The notes beneath the pieces are model-generated. The model was not told the origin of the DNA. It made no database searches and saw nothing but the letters and a program-made list of their open reading frames with translations. Both the position numbers and the translations under genes were made by a program. From Chitinophaga pinensis (GTDB lineage Bacteria > Bacteroidota > Bacteroidia > 2-12-FULL-35-15), in NCBI GenBank assembly GCA_945885475.1, contig CAMCYR010000035.1:1-33603 (forward strand): a stretch of DNA of 33,603 nucleotides, given 5' to 3'. Within the stretch, counting starts at the first letter, position 1. Each line of letters opens with the position of its first letter. Shown here in pieces: positions 23,194 through 32,042 of this stretch.

Positions 23194-24534
23194 ATGCACT
23201 TTATAAATCGATCATTTACTTCTGCAAACAAACTTCCTTTTTACAGGACCGTTCTGCTGTGTATGATCTTTCTTGCTTTGAGCAATTCGGCAATTGCTCA
23301 GGCTCCAGGAATGCTCGAGTTGGAAGGTAAAACGCTGAAAGACGGAAAGCCATTATCCGGGGCAACTGTCACCGTTTACCGCGGAGGGAATGCCGAAATG
23401 GTGAAGATTAAAACCGGAAAGAATGGAAAGTTCGAACTTTCACTACCGTTTGGTGTCGATTATAAGGTTGCATTCACTTACCCGGGATGTGTCGAAATGC
23501 ACCTTATTGTATATACAAGCAAACTGCCGAAAGAAAAAAACAATATTTTTCCTCTTTACGTTACCGAAGTTCCTTTCTTTGAAAACACGAATACAACAGT
23601 GAAGCTTAGCAAATATAAAAACCCATTTACCAAAATAATTTACGATGGTAAAAAAGCGCTGATAGATGATGAAGCTTATTTGGCACAATTCACAAAGGAT
23701 CTACTTATAAATAAAGAAGAGCAAGACAAACTGCTTCTTGAAAAATTAGCAAAAGAGAAAGCAGAGAAAGACAAGCTGCTTGCGGAAGAAAAAGCAAAAA
23801 AAGAGGCCGAAGAAAAGTTGAAAACAGATGCTGAAGCAAAGCTAATGGCGGAAGAAAAAGCAAAAAAAGATGCAGCAGAACTGGCAAAGTTGAAAATAGA
23901 ATCAGCCGAAGAAAAAGAACCTGTCACTCAAACAATGGAAACAGAGGCCATCCGCCTTCAACGTGAAAAAGAAGCTAAAAATGTATTGGCTAAAAAAAAT
24001 AAAGAAATCAAAACAAATTATGAAAATGACCTGCTGAAAATGGTTGCCGACAATGAACGCATTGCTAAACAAAAGTCCTTTAATAGAGAAAAACAGATCG
24101 TTCGCTCCAATACCGTTATTACTCAAATGCGAAGAGAAGCGGATGTAAAAGCTAAATCTGATATATTAAGAGAAGAGCAAAAATTAAAGAAAAAAGAACT
24201 CTTGGTGAATCAACAGCAAAAGAATAACGAGATGCGAAAATTGTTTGAAGCCGCAGCTTTCGCTGAGCGATCAGTTAGAATAAGTAAGCAGAAAACATTG
24301 CCGGATGTAAAAGGATATGTTCAAAAGGAAATCCCTAATTTTACTGTTACGGTTGATTCCGGATTCATAAAAACAATCCGCACAACCACAGTCACGCAAG
24401 GAAAAAAATTGGACACCTACCGAAAGGAAACCTATTTCTGGGGTACAGTATTTTGCTATAAAAACAATGGTACGATTGACGAACTTACCTATAACACAGA
24501 GATCACTTTTTTCTCGGCTTATCAAAATAACTAA
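23194..24534 (+). CDS. Exported carboxypeptidase-regulatory-domain/coiled-coil protein
   Basis: 446 aa. Signal peptide ending about residue 36 (ALSNSAIAQ). A beta-sandwich like the carboxypeptidase regulatory domain (about 42-105: LELEGKTLKDGKPLSGATVT, GKNGKFELSLPFG). A long, highly charged Lys/Glu/Ala coiled coil (about 170-390), broken near 250 by EPVTQTME. A C-terminal 60-residue domain with beta-strands (FTVTVDSGFIKTIRTTTVTQ, ETYFWGTVFCYKNNGTIDEL). Its stop overlaps the start of the sensor/phosphatase gene (TAATG), so both are made together. It may be a periplasmic or surface input partner for that sensor; this is inference. Confidence 0.75.
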   Translation: MHFINRSFTSANKLPFYRTVLLCMIFLALSNSAIAQAPGMLELEGKTLKDGKPLSGATVTVYRGGNAEMVKIKTGKNGKFELSLPFGVDYKVAFTYPGCVEMHLIVYTSKLPKEKNNIFPLYVTEVPFFENTNTTVKLSKYKNPFTKIIYDGKKALIDDEAYLAQFTKDLLINKEEQDKLLLEKLAKEKAEKDKLLAEEKAKKEAEEKLKTDAEAKLMAEEKAKKDAAELAKLKIESAEEKEPVTQTMETEAIRLQREKEAKNVLAKKNKEIKTNYENDLLKMVADNERIAKQKSFNREKQIVRSNTVITQMRREADVKAKSDILREEQKLKKKELLVNQQQKNNEMRKLFEAAAFAERSVRISKQKTLPDVKGYVQKEIPNFTVTVDSGFIKTIRTTTVTQGKKLDTYRKETYFWGTVFCYKNNGTIDELTYNTEITFFSAYQNN

Positions 24535-27500
24535 TGGGACAGATAAAAAAATATTATATCGTATACTTTGTGTTGCTGCTGCAATGCCTGATGCTTTATA
24601 TCAAGCCGTTGCATTCACAAACAACTAGCTTCATTTATTATGGAGTAGAACAAGGTTTGTCGCAATCGCAAGTGCAAGATCTTGTACAAGATGATGATGG
24701 GAACTTATGGATCGGAACACTTTCCGGTCTAACAAAATACAACGGGCAAGAATTCAAAACCTTTTCGAGGAAAGATTCATTAGCAGAAGACTGGATCACA
24801 GCAATGTGTAAAGATGTTAAAGGAAACATATGGCTGGGACATTGGGCAGGCGGTGTATCAATGTATAATTATAAAACAAAAAAAATCGAGAATTTAAATC
24901 TGGAAGAATATACACGGTTTAAAACCGTTACCACCATCTTACAAGATGCCAATAATCGTTTTTGGATCGGAACCGAGGGTGCAGGAATTTTTGTTTACGA
25001 CCCCGATAAAAAAACAATGATTTCCTTAAATAAAAAGGATGGTCTCAGCAGTGATAATATATATGACATCTGTATGGATCAAAGGGGGAATGTATGGATT
25101 GCAACTGACATCGGAATCACTATTTATGGTGTTGGAAAAGAGCTCAGTTCTTCATCTTCTTATAGTATTTTAAATACTGGAAACGGCTTACACAGCAATA
25201 GAATTACAACACTTGCATTTGTAAATAATAACGAGATTTGGGCAGGGAGTGCCGATGCCGGAGTGATGCCGCTTCTTGTAAAAGATGATTTCAACAGTAA
25301 ACTTCCTACAAGAGTAATTGAAAATTCAGGCAATCGTTTTGATATGAAAAATGGATTAGTAGCCGATTTCATAAATTGTATTTTCGAAGACAAATCTCAC
25401 AATGTATGGATTGGAACTACGGGTGGCGGCGCTGCTAAAGTAAGTCCGTTTCCTTCAAAAGATCGTAAGGAAGCTGTTTCAAAAGCTGTCGTTTATAATT
25501 ACAATACAAAACAAGGTCTGAACTATTATAATGTAAATGCAGTTTTTCAGGATCGCGAAGGGGCTGTTTGGATTGCTACCGACATTGGCTTGAACCAATA
25601 CCATGGTGAACGTTTTCAAATATATGATGAGTCCGATCTCATTGTAAATAATCTTGTTTGGACAACACTTTGCGATAAAGAAGGAACTATCTGGCTGGGA
25701 ACTAATGATGGGATTTCAAAGATCTCTTTCAGCTATTCTGAACTGAATAAAAAAGAAAATCATACGATAAAAAATTATACAACCAAAGATGGATTATCAA
25801 GCAATGTTGTGCTATCTTCTTTTGAGGACAAAGAAGGAAACCTCTGGTTTGGAACGGGCTTTGGCGGAGTATGTAAATTCAATAGATTAACTGAACGTTT
25901 TGATTCATATACAAAAGAAGATGGACTGGCAGGCGATGTAGTTTATGCAATAAGCGATGACAACAAAGGAAATTTGTGGTTTGGAACGAAAGAGGGTGCA
26001 TCAAAATTTGAGCTGTCGACAAAAACTTTCCGCAATTATTCAATCGCTGACGGACTCGGGGGTAATAATGTTTACAGGATCTTTAAAGATTCGAAAGGAA
26101 ACCTTTGGTTTGGAGCGTTAGGTGGTAGCTTGTCAATGTTTAACGGTTCCAGTTTTAAAACTTTTGATAAACAAGACGGAATGAATCATCGTTTTATTTT
26201 ATGTATCAATGAAGACAAAAACCACAATCTTTGGTTTGGTGCATACGGTGGAGGTCTTTATAAATATGACGGAAATAAATTTACAAACTTTACAGTAAAA
26301 GAAGGATTGACAACCGATTCTCCATATTCAATCATTGCGGATAATGAAAATCATATCTGGATCGGAAGTAGCAGAGGAATCGATCGCTTTGAGGAAAAAA
26401 CCAAAACGTTTATTCACTATGGAAAAGCAGATGGTTTTCTGGGTGTTGAAACAAATCCGAATGCCGTTTGTATGGATAAAGGAGGAAATCTTTGGTATGG
26501 AACCATTATGGGCGTTGTAAAATACAGCCCAAAAGAAGATAAAACAAATTCCATCGAGCCAAAAACATTTATCACTGGATTAAAATTATTCATGAAAGAT
26601 TTTGATTTTCCTGATGATGCACGTTTCAGATACAATGAAAATCATTTAACATTTAATTTTGTCGGGGTGAGTTTAAATAACCCGCAAAAAGTAAGCTATC
26701 AATACAAATTAGAAGGATTTGATAAAGATTGGCTGCCCGGAATGACCAAGGCAAGTGAAGCCGTTTATTCGAATCTTCCTCCCGGAACATATACCTTTTT
26801 AGTCCGCGCGTTCAATAATAACGGAGCAGGAAACACAAGGGCAACAGAATACAAATTTTATATTGCTCCTCCATTCTGGCAAACTGCCGTATTCTATGTT
26901 TTTGTCTTTTTGTTTGCGATCTTCGGATTGTATGTTTTTGATAAAATGCGAACAAAAAAATTAAAAACTGCCAAAAAAATACTGGAAGAAAAAGTAGAGG
27001 AACGTACAGAAGAACTAGCCATAAAAAATGCTGAATTAGCGGAAAAGAACAAAGACATCACTGATAGTATTCGATATGCAAAACGAATACAAGAAGCTAT
27101 TCTTCCGCCTGAAAATGTGATGAAAAATATTTTTCCTGATTCTTTTGTTTTTGCTAAACCGAAAGACATTGTCAGTGGTGACTTTTACTGGCTAGATAAA
27201 AAAGGAGATGAAATTTTGTTTGCTGCAGTAGATTGCACTGGACATGGTGTTCCTGGTGCATTCATGAGTATTGTCGGTTCAACAATTTTAAACCAGGCTG
27301 TAAATGAAAACAGTGCAATCATCCCATCAAAACTTCTGGATAAATTAAATAGGGGTGTGAGCGAAACCCTAAATCAAACATCAGAGGGTACAAAATTCAG
27401 AGATGGAATGGACATAGCACTTTGCGCAGTAAACATTAAAACAATGGAATTACAATATGCTGGCGCATACAACCCACTATTTATTGTTCGCGGTAAAGAA

Positions 27501-27809
27501 TTAATTGAATTAAAAGCAGATAATCTGGCCATTGGAAGTTATACGGAATCACACCAACAACAGTATACAAATCACATTGTTCAATTACAAAAAGGTGATA
27601 CAATTTATGTATTCTCGGATGGTTATTCCGACCAATTTGGCGGACCTGATGGCAAGAAATTTAAATTAGCGCAACTTAAAACCATGCTTTTGAATTTAAA
27701 TGGCGTAACAATGGAACAACAAAGAATAGCCTTAGATCGCTCTATAGAAGAATGGAGAGGTGTGCTACAACAAGTTGACGATATGCTTGTGATCGGGATA
27801 AAGATTTGA
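24534..27809 (+). CDS. Two-component-type reg-propeller sensor fused to SpoIIE/PP2C phosphatase
   Basis: 1091 aa. Signal/anchor at 1-29. Then about a dozen reg_prop repeats (DDDGNLWIGTLSGLTKYNG, DKEGNLWFGTGFGG, DSKGNLWFGALGG) forming two periplasmic beta-propellers; a Y_Y_Y domain (about 700-770, VSYQYKLEGFDKDWLPG); one membrane helix (about 780-802); a cytosolic coiled coil (LEEKVEERTEELAIKNAELA); and a SpoIIE-type PP2C phosphatase (about 865-1091) with DCTGHGVPGAFMS, FSDGYSDQFGG and DDMLVIGIK carrying the metal-binding Asp residues. It replaces the histidine kinase of classic hybrid systems with a phosphatase, likely acting on an anti-sigma antagonist elsewhere. No such partner is in the window. 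Confidence 0.93.
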   Translation: MGQIKKYYIVYFVLLLQCLMLYIKPLHSQTTSFIYYGVEQGLSQSQVQDLVQDDDGNLWIGTLSGLTKYNGQEFKTFSRKDSLAEDWITAMCKDVKGNIWLGHWAGGVSMYNYKTKKIENLNLEEYTRFKTVTTILQDANNRFWIGTEGAGIFVYDPDKKTMISLNKKDGLSSDNIYDICMDQRGNVWIATDIGITIYGVGKELSSSSSYSILNTGNGLHSNRITTLAFVNNNEIWAGSADAGVMPLLVKDDFNSKLPTRVIENSGNRFDMKNGLVADFINCIFEDKSHNVWIGTTGGGAAKVSPFPSKDRKEAVSKAVVYNYNTKQGLNYYNVNAVFQDREGAVWIATDIGLNQYHGERFQIYDESDLIVNNLVWTTLCDKEGTIWLGTNDGISKISFSYSELNKKENHTIKNYTTKDGLSSNVVLSSFEDKEGNLWFGTGFGGVCKFNRLTERFDSYTKEDGLAGDVVYAISDDNKGNLWFGTKEGASKFELSTKTFRNYSIADGLGGNNVYRIFKDSKGNLWFGALGGSLSMFNGSSFKTFDKQDGMNHRFILCINEDKNHNLWFGAYGGGLYKYDGNKFTNFTVKEGLTTDSPYSIIADNENHIWIGSSRGIDRFEEKTKTFIHYGKADGFLGVETNPNAVCMDKGGNLWYGTIMGVVKYSPKEDKTNSIEPKTFITGLKLFMKDFDFPDDARFRYNENHLTFNFVGVSLNNPQKVSYQYKLEGFDKDWLPGMTKASEAVYSNLPPGTYTFLVRAFNNNGAGNTRATEYKFYIAPPFWQTAVFYVFVFLFAIFGLYVFDKMRTKKLKTAKKILEEKVEERTEELAIKNAELAEKNKDITDSIRYAKRIQEAILPPENVMKNIFPDSFVFAKPKDIVSGDFYWLDKKGDEILFAAVDCTGHGVPGAFMSIVGSTILNQAVNENSAIIPSKLLDKLNRGVSETLNQTSEGTKFRDGMDIALCAVNIKTMELQYAGAYNPLFIVRGKELIELKADNLAIGSYTESHQQQYTNHIVQLQKGDTIYVFSDGYSDQFGGPDGKKFKLAQLKTMLLNLNGVTMEQQRIALDRSIEEWRGVLQQVDDMLVIGIKI

Positions 27810-27974
27810 TGAGCAAATACTAGTATTCTATTTCGGTTTTGGATATTGAACAGCAAGTTCCTGTTATATTTACCAAAAATAGTTTCGTAAAGTATTAAAT
27901 TAATGTTGCCGCTAATATGTGATTGATTACTGCTGATAATCTAACAGAATTCAGAACTAGCTTTCAAGAAATAG

Positions 27975-30482
27975 TTACATCCCCATATCACCGCCACCGC
28001 CTTCAAATCCACCACTGTTCTGCTTTTCGGAGCGCGATTTTTTATTGTCCGACATTTTACCGAAGCGGTAACTAAACGTTAGTGTGGCGATACGTGATTC
28101 TCTTTTCCTATTCATCTCCTGATAAAATGTCGGGTCATTATTGGCAATAATTTGCATTTTACGTGCATCCGTAATATCTGAAACATTCAAACTCAAACTC
28201 GCATTTTTAAAGATCTCCTTTTTTAATCCAAGATCAATAGTGAACATTGATTTTACTTCTCCTTGCAAGGTTGCTGTTGGCCCCATATAATTTGCGGTAA
28301 ATTGAATGTCCATGTTTTTCCACACACGCATATTCGATAAAAGTTTAATGATGTAACTCAGATTTTCATTTTGTAAATCGGCCTGAGCACCACCATCTAT
28401 AACTGTTTGAAAACCATTTGCACTAAACGTAATGTTCCACCATTTTGTAAGATCCGCTTTTACGATTAGTTCTAATCCGTACGATTGAGACTTATCAAGA
28501 TTAATGAACGTGATAAAAGATCTTGTGCTATCTGAGATCGTTTTATATCGCTGAATTACGCCATCTGTCTGACGATAATATGCCGTTGCAGTAAGAACAC
28601 CCTTTTTAAAATATTTCATATAACTCAACTCGTAGGAATTAATGTATTCCGGTCGTAAATACGGATTACCATAGCGGATATTATACGGGTCAGAATAATC
28701 TTTATACGGATTTAAATTTCTTGTATTCGGCCTATTAATTCTTCTACTGTAACTCAACTGAAACTCTTGTTCCTTCTGCAGTTTTTGGGATAAGTGGACG
28801 GAAGGAAATAAATTAAAATAATTATAAGTAAAAGTTTCAGCTGCTGTAATTTGTTCAGAGCTTGTGTTTGCTTCTTCTGCGCGTAAACCCAACTGATATC
28901 CGAAATTTTTAATAGTACCAGAAAAAGTTGTATAAGCCGCATAAATATTTTCTTTATATAGGAAATTATTGCTCAGGTTGGTATCCATTACAAAAGCAGA
29001 TGCTGCATAATCGTATACGTTCGATGTAAAATCATTTCCAATTTTTCTTAAGGTTGTTTTTCCACCCAACTCCCACTTCATTCCGTTTTTTAAGGGCTGT
29101 ACATAATCTACCTGCGCTGAAATAATAGTGTTTTTTGCTTCTGTTTCCGTATTTTGTTTGAAAGGGTATGTGTTTTTTGGCTCATATTTTAACGTATAAT
29201 CTCTTTCTGTATATCTTTCGTTTCTCAGGCCATTTGCATCCGAATACGTAGCGTCAACGACTAATTCTTGTTTTGGCTTCGTAAATGTTTTCCTATAATT
29301 TAGATTGTAGTCCATATTGGTTGGAACATCGTCTGTTGCAATATCTCGTGCGTAACTTGCAGAAGTGATATTGCTACTGTTCGCTTCGAAGTAATTTACA
29401 ACTTCATTACTGCTTTCACTTCCAGTATTGTATAAAATAGAAGCTCCGAAAGTGTTTTTATCATTCAGATAAAAATCGATTCCTCCTTTAATGTTATGGG
29501 AAATGTTCCTATTTAATGAATTGAAATCCTGACTCAGATAAAAGGTGGTATCCCTTAAGAAATTTTGGCGAAACGTAGATCCGTTTCCGGTTCTGTTATT
29601 GGAGCGGAATCCATAATTTGCATACACATTGATTTTTGAATTCCGATAACTGATATTAGCTGCAGCGTTGTATTTATCCCCGGTTCCTGCGCCAACACTA
29701 ACAGATCCATTAAATCCGTTTAATTTGTTTTTTTTCATGATCACATTAATGATCCCGGACATACCATCCGGATCGTATTTGGCAGAAGGGTTCGTGATCA
29801 ATTCGATACTTTCAATACTGCTAGCTGGAATTTGCTGCAGAATGGCCGCCCGACTGGAACCTGTTAGTCCAGAAGGCTTACCGTCAATCAATACTGTTAC
29901 ATTTCCACTTCCACGCATACTGATATTCCCATCAATATCAACTGAAACACTAGGAATACTTTGTAGAACATCAGAAGCAGAACCTCCCTCACTCACAATA
30001 CTTTTTTCAACATTAAAGATCTTTCTGTCGATCCCCAGTTGAAGTGTACTTTTTTCACTGCTTACCTCAATTTCCTCTAATTGCTCTGTATTACTTTTTA
30101 ATTTTATCTGTCCTAAATTTATTTCCGGAGAAGCGGGGCGAATCTTGATAGAATCGAGAACAAGCTGTTTGTAACCAATAAAATTTATTTTCATGAAATA
30201 ACGACCGTAGGGTATTTCTAAAAGTTGAAAATCACCCTTGACTCCAGCAACAACACCGTTCACTAATGTAGAGTCTTTTAATTTATAGAGCGCAATGGTT
30301 GCGAATTCAACCATTTGTTTGGTTGTATTGTCGACAACAACTCCTTTTATTTTACCAATAGCCTGAGCGCCTTCCTCCATCTTGAATTGCTTGTTCTGGG
30401 CTACTGCACAGATAGAAAGTAAACAGATAAAAAGAAGTAGGATTATTTTTTTTTCAGACACAAGGATAAATTTATTGAGCAT
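27975..30482 (-). CDS. Outer-membrane beta-barrel protein (CarboxypepD_reg + plug + OMP_b-brl_3)
   Basis: 835 aa from ATG 30482; an upstream GTG (30506) lies before the -7 box and is rejected. Signal peptide ends near ICAVAQ. A regulatory-like beta-sandwich follows (GVVDNTTKQMVEFATIALYK), then a TonB plug domain (SDVLQSIPSVSVDIDGNISM, RGSGNVTVLIDGKPSG, YDPDGMSGIINVIMKK) and a ~550-residue barrel of alternating strands. The barrel ends ATLTFSYRFGKM, followed by a Gly-rich tail (GGFEGGGGDMGM) beyond the usual aromatic terminus. No TonB box, SusD or metabolic partner is adjacent, so the substrate is unknown. Confidence 0.9.
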   Translation of the reverse strand: MLNKFILVSEKKIILLLFICLLSICAVAQNKQFKMEEGAQAIGKIKGVVVDNTTKQMVEFATIALYKLKDSTLVNGVVAGVKGDFQLLEIPYGRYFMKINFIGYKQLVLDSIKIRPASPEINLGQIKLKSNTEQLEEIEVSSEKSTLQLGIDRKIFNVEKSIVSEGGSASDVLQSIPSVSVDIDGNISMRGSGNVTVLIDGKPSGLTGSSRAAILQQIPASSIESIELITNPSAKYDPDGMSGIINVIMKKNKLNGFNGSVSVGAGTGDKYNAAANISYRNSKINVYANYGFRSNNRTGNGSTFRQNFLRDTTFYLSQDFNSLNRNISHNIKGGIDFYLNDKNTFGASILYNTGSESSNEVVNYFEANSSNITSASYARDIATDDVPTNMDYNLNYRKTFTKPKQELVVDATYSDANGLRNERYTERDYTLKYEPKNTYPFKQNTETEAKNTIISAQVDYVQPLKNGMKWELGGKTTLRKIGNDFTSNVYDYAASAFVMDTNLSNNFLYKENIYAAYTTFSGTIKNFGYQLGLRAEEANTSSEQITAAETFTYNYFNLFPSVHLSQKLQKEQEFQLSYSRRINRPNTRNLNPYKDYSDPYNIRYGNPYLRPEYINSYELSYMKYFKKGVLTATAYYRQTDGVIQRYKTISDSTRSFITFINLDKSQSYGLELIVKADLTKWWNITFSANGFQTVIDGGAQADLQNENLSYIIKLLSNMRVWKNMDIQFTANYMGPTATLQGEVKSMFTIDLGLKKEIFKNASLSLNVSDITDARKMQIIANNDPTFYQEMNRKRESRIATLTFSYRFGKMSDNKKSRSEKQNSGGFEGGGGDMGM

Positions 30483-30491
30483 GTAAAAATA

Positions 30492-30499
30492 CAAATTTA
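30492..30499 (-). promoter_or_regulatory. -7 box of the outer-membrane gene
   Basis: TAAATTTG on the minus strand, 9 nt before ATG 30482. No well-spaced -33 TTTG. Confidence 0.4.
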
Positions 30500-30584
30500 T
30501 ACACACGTTGACTCCCCCATTCGACCAATGAATGTTAAAAAGGTTTAAAACAAACTTATCAGATATGTATCTATATAAGAAGAA

Positions 30585-30592
30585 TACCTTTG
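30585..30592 (+). promoter_or_regulatory. -7 box of a tiny transcription unit
   Basis: TACCTTTG, 3 nt before an ATG at 30596. A hairpin follows at 30690-30712. No -33 motif seen. Confidence 0.4.
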
Positions 30593-30595
30593 TTT

Positions 30596-30691
30596 ATGAA
30601 AAGACGCCAAGTAAACCTTTTCATTCAACTGAAGCAAACCATATCCCTTAGCTGGCAATGCATATATACGTGGGCATTTTCGTGGAGGTAA
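30596..30691 (+). CDS. Possible 31-aa protein
   Basis: Encodes MKRRQVNLFIQLKQTISLSW plus eleven residues rich in Trp and aromatic side chains (CIYTWAFSWR): a basic start, then an amphipathic/aromatic stretch that could sit at a membrane. It lies exactly between a -7 box (30585-30592) and a hairpin (30690-30712). I recognise no family. It could instead be a short non-coding RNA of about 110-120 nt. Confidence 0.3.
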   Translation: MKRRQVNLFIQLKQTISLSWQCIYTWAFSWR

Positions 30692-30712
30692 AATTACTTA
30701 AGAAGTAATTTT
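30690..30712. terminator. AT-rich hairpin after the tiny ORF
   Basis: AAAATTACTT and AAGTAATTTT, 10 bp arms with a 3 nt loop and A/T-rich flanks, placed between two convergent frames. It could terminate from either side; the stem is weak because it has few G-C pairs. Confidence 0.45.
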
Positions 30713-30724
30713 ATTATCGTATCA

Positions 30725-31063
30725 TTAAATGGCACAAAGAAATAATTTATTATCTCTCTTATTAAATATGTTGAATAAAGAATTAAATTTTACATTCGTA
30801 ATTATATAGTTTGTATGTGTCAATTTATATTCTTCTTCGATCGATAAAATATCCACATCTTTCAGTTCTTCTCTGTTTTGAAAACGAATATATAACTTGA
30901 TCGAGAAATCGTATTCAATTTGTTTAATACCTTCTTCTATTTTAGGGTTTCCATCCAATACCTTTTTTAATTTTTTGTAGGCATATTTATAGTCGTATGT
31001 AAGCGCTGATATATCTGATAATACGGCGCTTCCAGTCGGATGGCTTCCGGCACCTTTCACCAT
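30725..31063 (-). pseudogene. C-terminal remnant of homoserine dehydrogenase
   Basis: About 112 residues from Met 31063. VKGAGSHPTGSAVLSDISAL followed by TYDYKYAYKKL matches, from memory, the conserved end of the catalytic domain of Bacteroidota homoserine dehydrogenases. The rest (IKLYIRFQNREELKDVDILS, YIITNVKFNSLFNIF) resembles their ACT-like tail. The NAD-binding and most of the catalytic domain are missing; the frame upstream (to 31270) runs through repeat-like palindromic DNA and looks non-coding. A full enzyme is about 400 aa, so this piece cannot be active. No stop codon interrupts it, which suggests a fairly recent truncation. Confidence 0.6.
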
Positions 31064-31232
31064 AGTAGACTTTTTTAATGTTGAAAATATATAATTGAAC
31101 AATGATTTATTGATAAGTTTTGAATAAGCGCTAAAAGGTAATTGGAGGATATACGTTCTTTGCTGAAAGATTTTTATTTGAAGGGAATAGTTGCATTGAA
31201 CCAATCCCCCTTCCATCGCTTTTGCAAACACT

Positions 31233-31254
31233 TTCCCCCTTTGAAAAGGGGGAA
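31233..31254. repeat. Perfect palindrome upstream of cvpA
   Basis: TTCCCCCTTT and AAAGGGGGAA, 10 bp arms with a 2 nt loop, 15 nt before the CvpA start. An additional CCCCCTT lies at 31206. Such G/C-tract palindromes are common intergenic repeats; the transcript would carry a very stable stem next to the start codon. Confidence 0.55.
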
Positions 31255-31268
31255 TAAAAAAATAAAAC

Positions 31269-31868
31269 ATGAACTATATAGATATCCTTCTTTGCATTCC
31301 ACTTGTCTGGGGCCTTTATAAAGGCTTTACAAAAGGACTTATTATTCAAGCGGCTACACTTGTTGCGTTTAGCCTCGGTGTATGGGGTGGAATTACCTTT
31401 TCGGATTTCATCGCACAGAAAATAAAAGAAAGTTTTGATTGGAATTCACCCTATCTGCCAATCATCTCTTTTGCAATAACCTTTCTGGCAATTATCGCAT
31501 TTGTTTTTCTTGTTGCCAAGCTGATTCAAAAGATGGTGGAAGGTGTTGCGCTGAGTGCCGTCAATAAGATTGGTGGTGCCGTATTCGGAACCTTAAAATA
31601 TGCGTTGGTGATGAGTGTCGTGATCTTTATGATCGATGCGGTAGAAGAAAGTTATCCGATGGTTTCGTTTAAAACAAAAGAAAAGTCACTCTTATATCGT
31701 CCGGTAGGAAAAATTGCACCCGCGCTTATTCCAGCGCTGAATAAAAGTAAGGTCGCAGCCATGATGCCAAAAGCGGAGGATATGAAAGTAGAAATTGAAC
31801 TGGATCCTGCTAGTTTAATCGATACCGCTAAAGTGGATGTGAATATTAAACTCAAGGATAAAGAGTGA
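31269..31868 (+). CDS. cvpA: CvpA family membrane protein
   Basis: 199 aa. Four hydrophobic segments (about 3-20, 25-45, 62-85, 103-122) with the family's start MNYIDILLCIPLVWGLYKGF, where the Gly-x-x-Lys-Gly after TM1 is typical. TM4 is LKYALVMSVVIFMIDAVEE. The C-terminal ~75 residues are soluble. The E. coli homologue is needed for colicin V production and affects envelope and purine-related phenotypes; the biochemical role is unsettled. No promoter box is visible upstream; a strong palindrome is. Confidence 0.85.
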   Translation: MNYIDILLCIPLVWGLYKGFTKGLIIQAATLVAFSLGVWGGITFSDFIAQKIKESFDWNSPYLPIISFAITFLAIIAFVFLVAKLIQKMVEGVALSAVNKIGGAVFGTLKYALVMSVVIFMIDAVEESYPMVSFKTKEKSLLYRPVGKIAPALIPALNKSKVAAMMPKAEDMKVEIELDPASLIDTAKVDVNIKLKDKE

Positions 31869-31879
31869 TTCGCGTCATC

Positions 31880-31935
31880 CCCCTGCCCCACCTCATCCGT
31901 CCTGCGGACACCATCTCCAATAGGAGAAGGAAGTG
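31880..31935. repeat. REP-like intergenic sequence after cvpA
   Basis: Contains GTCCTGCGGAC (a short palindrome) and CATCTCCAATAGGAGAAGG (an imperfect palindrome). The word order resembles the CTCTCC-loop-GGAGAG intergenic repeats seen in many genomes. Non-coding. Confidence 0.4.
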
Positions 31936-31972
31936 AAGGTGTCTGAAAGTTAAGTTTATTGTTGACGATAAT

Positions 31973-32007
31973 AAAAAAGCTCCGAAATTATTTTCGGAGC
32001 TTTTTTT
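31973..32007. terminator. Bidirectional terminator between cvpA and atpG
   Basis: AAAAAAGCTCCGAAA pairs with TTTCGGAGCTTTTTT around a 5 nt loop. A- and T-runs on both sides suit the convergent genes. Confidence 0.9.
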
Positions 32008-32010
32008 ATT

Positions 32011-32040
32011 CCTCTCCATTTGGAAAGAGCAAAGGGTGAG
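32011..32040. repeat. Decayed REP-like palindrome
   Basis: CCTCTCCATTTGGAAAGAG followed by CAAAGGGTGAG, two bases before the atpG stop. It shares word order with 19488-19535. Confidence 0.35.
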
Positions 32041-32042
32041 TT

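Noticed and set aside
23676-23927. Minus-strand ORFs within the coiled-coil gene
   Set aside because: Ser/Phe/Ala-rich frames are shadows of the Lys/Glu/Ala repeats on the plus strand.
27810-27974. AATACTAGTATT palindrome and AT-rich gap
   Set aside because: Short palindrome without stem-loop or T-run; no terminator or gene supported.
30483-30506. GTG start of the outer-membrane protein
   Set aside because: It lies upstream of the -7 box TAAATTTG; ATG 30482 gives a normal signal peptide.
31064-31270. N-terminal part of the 181-aa minus ORF
   Set aside because: Consists of repeat/palindrome sequence (PPFQRGK from the G/C-tract palindrome); the Hom-like part starts near 31063.
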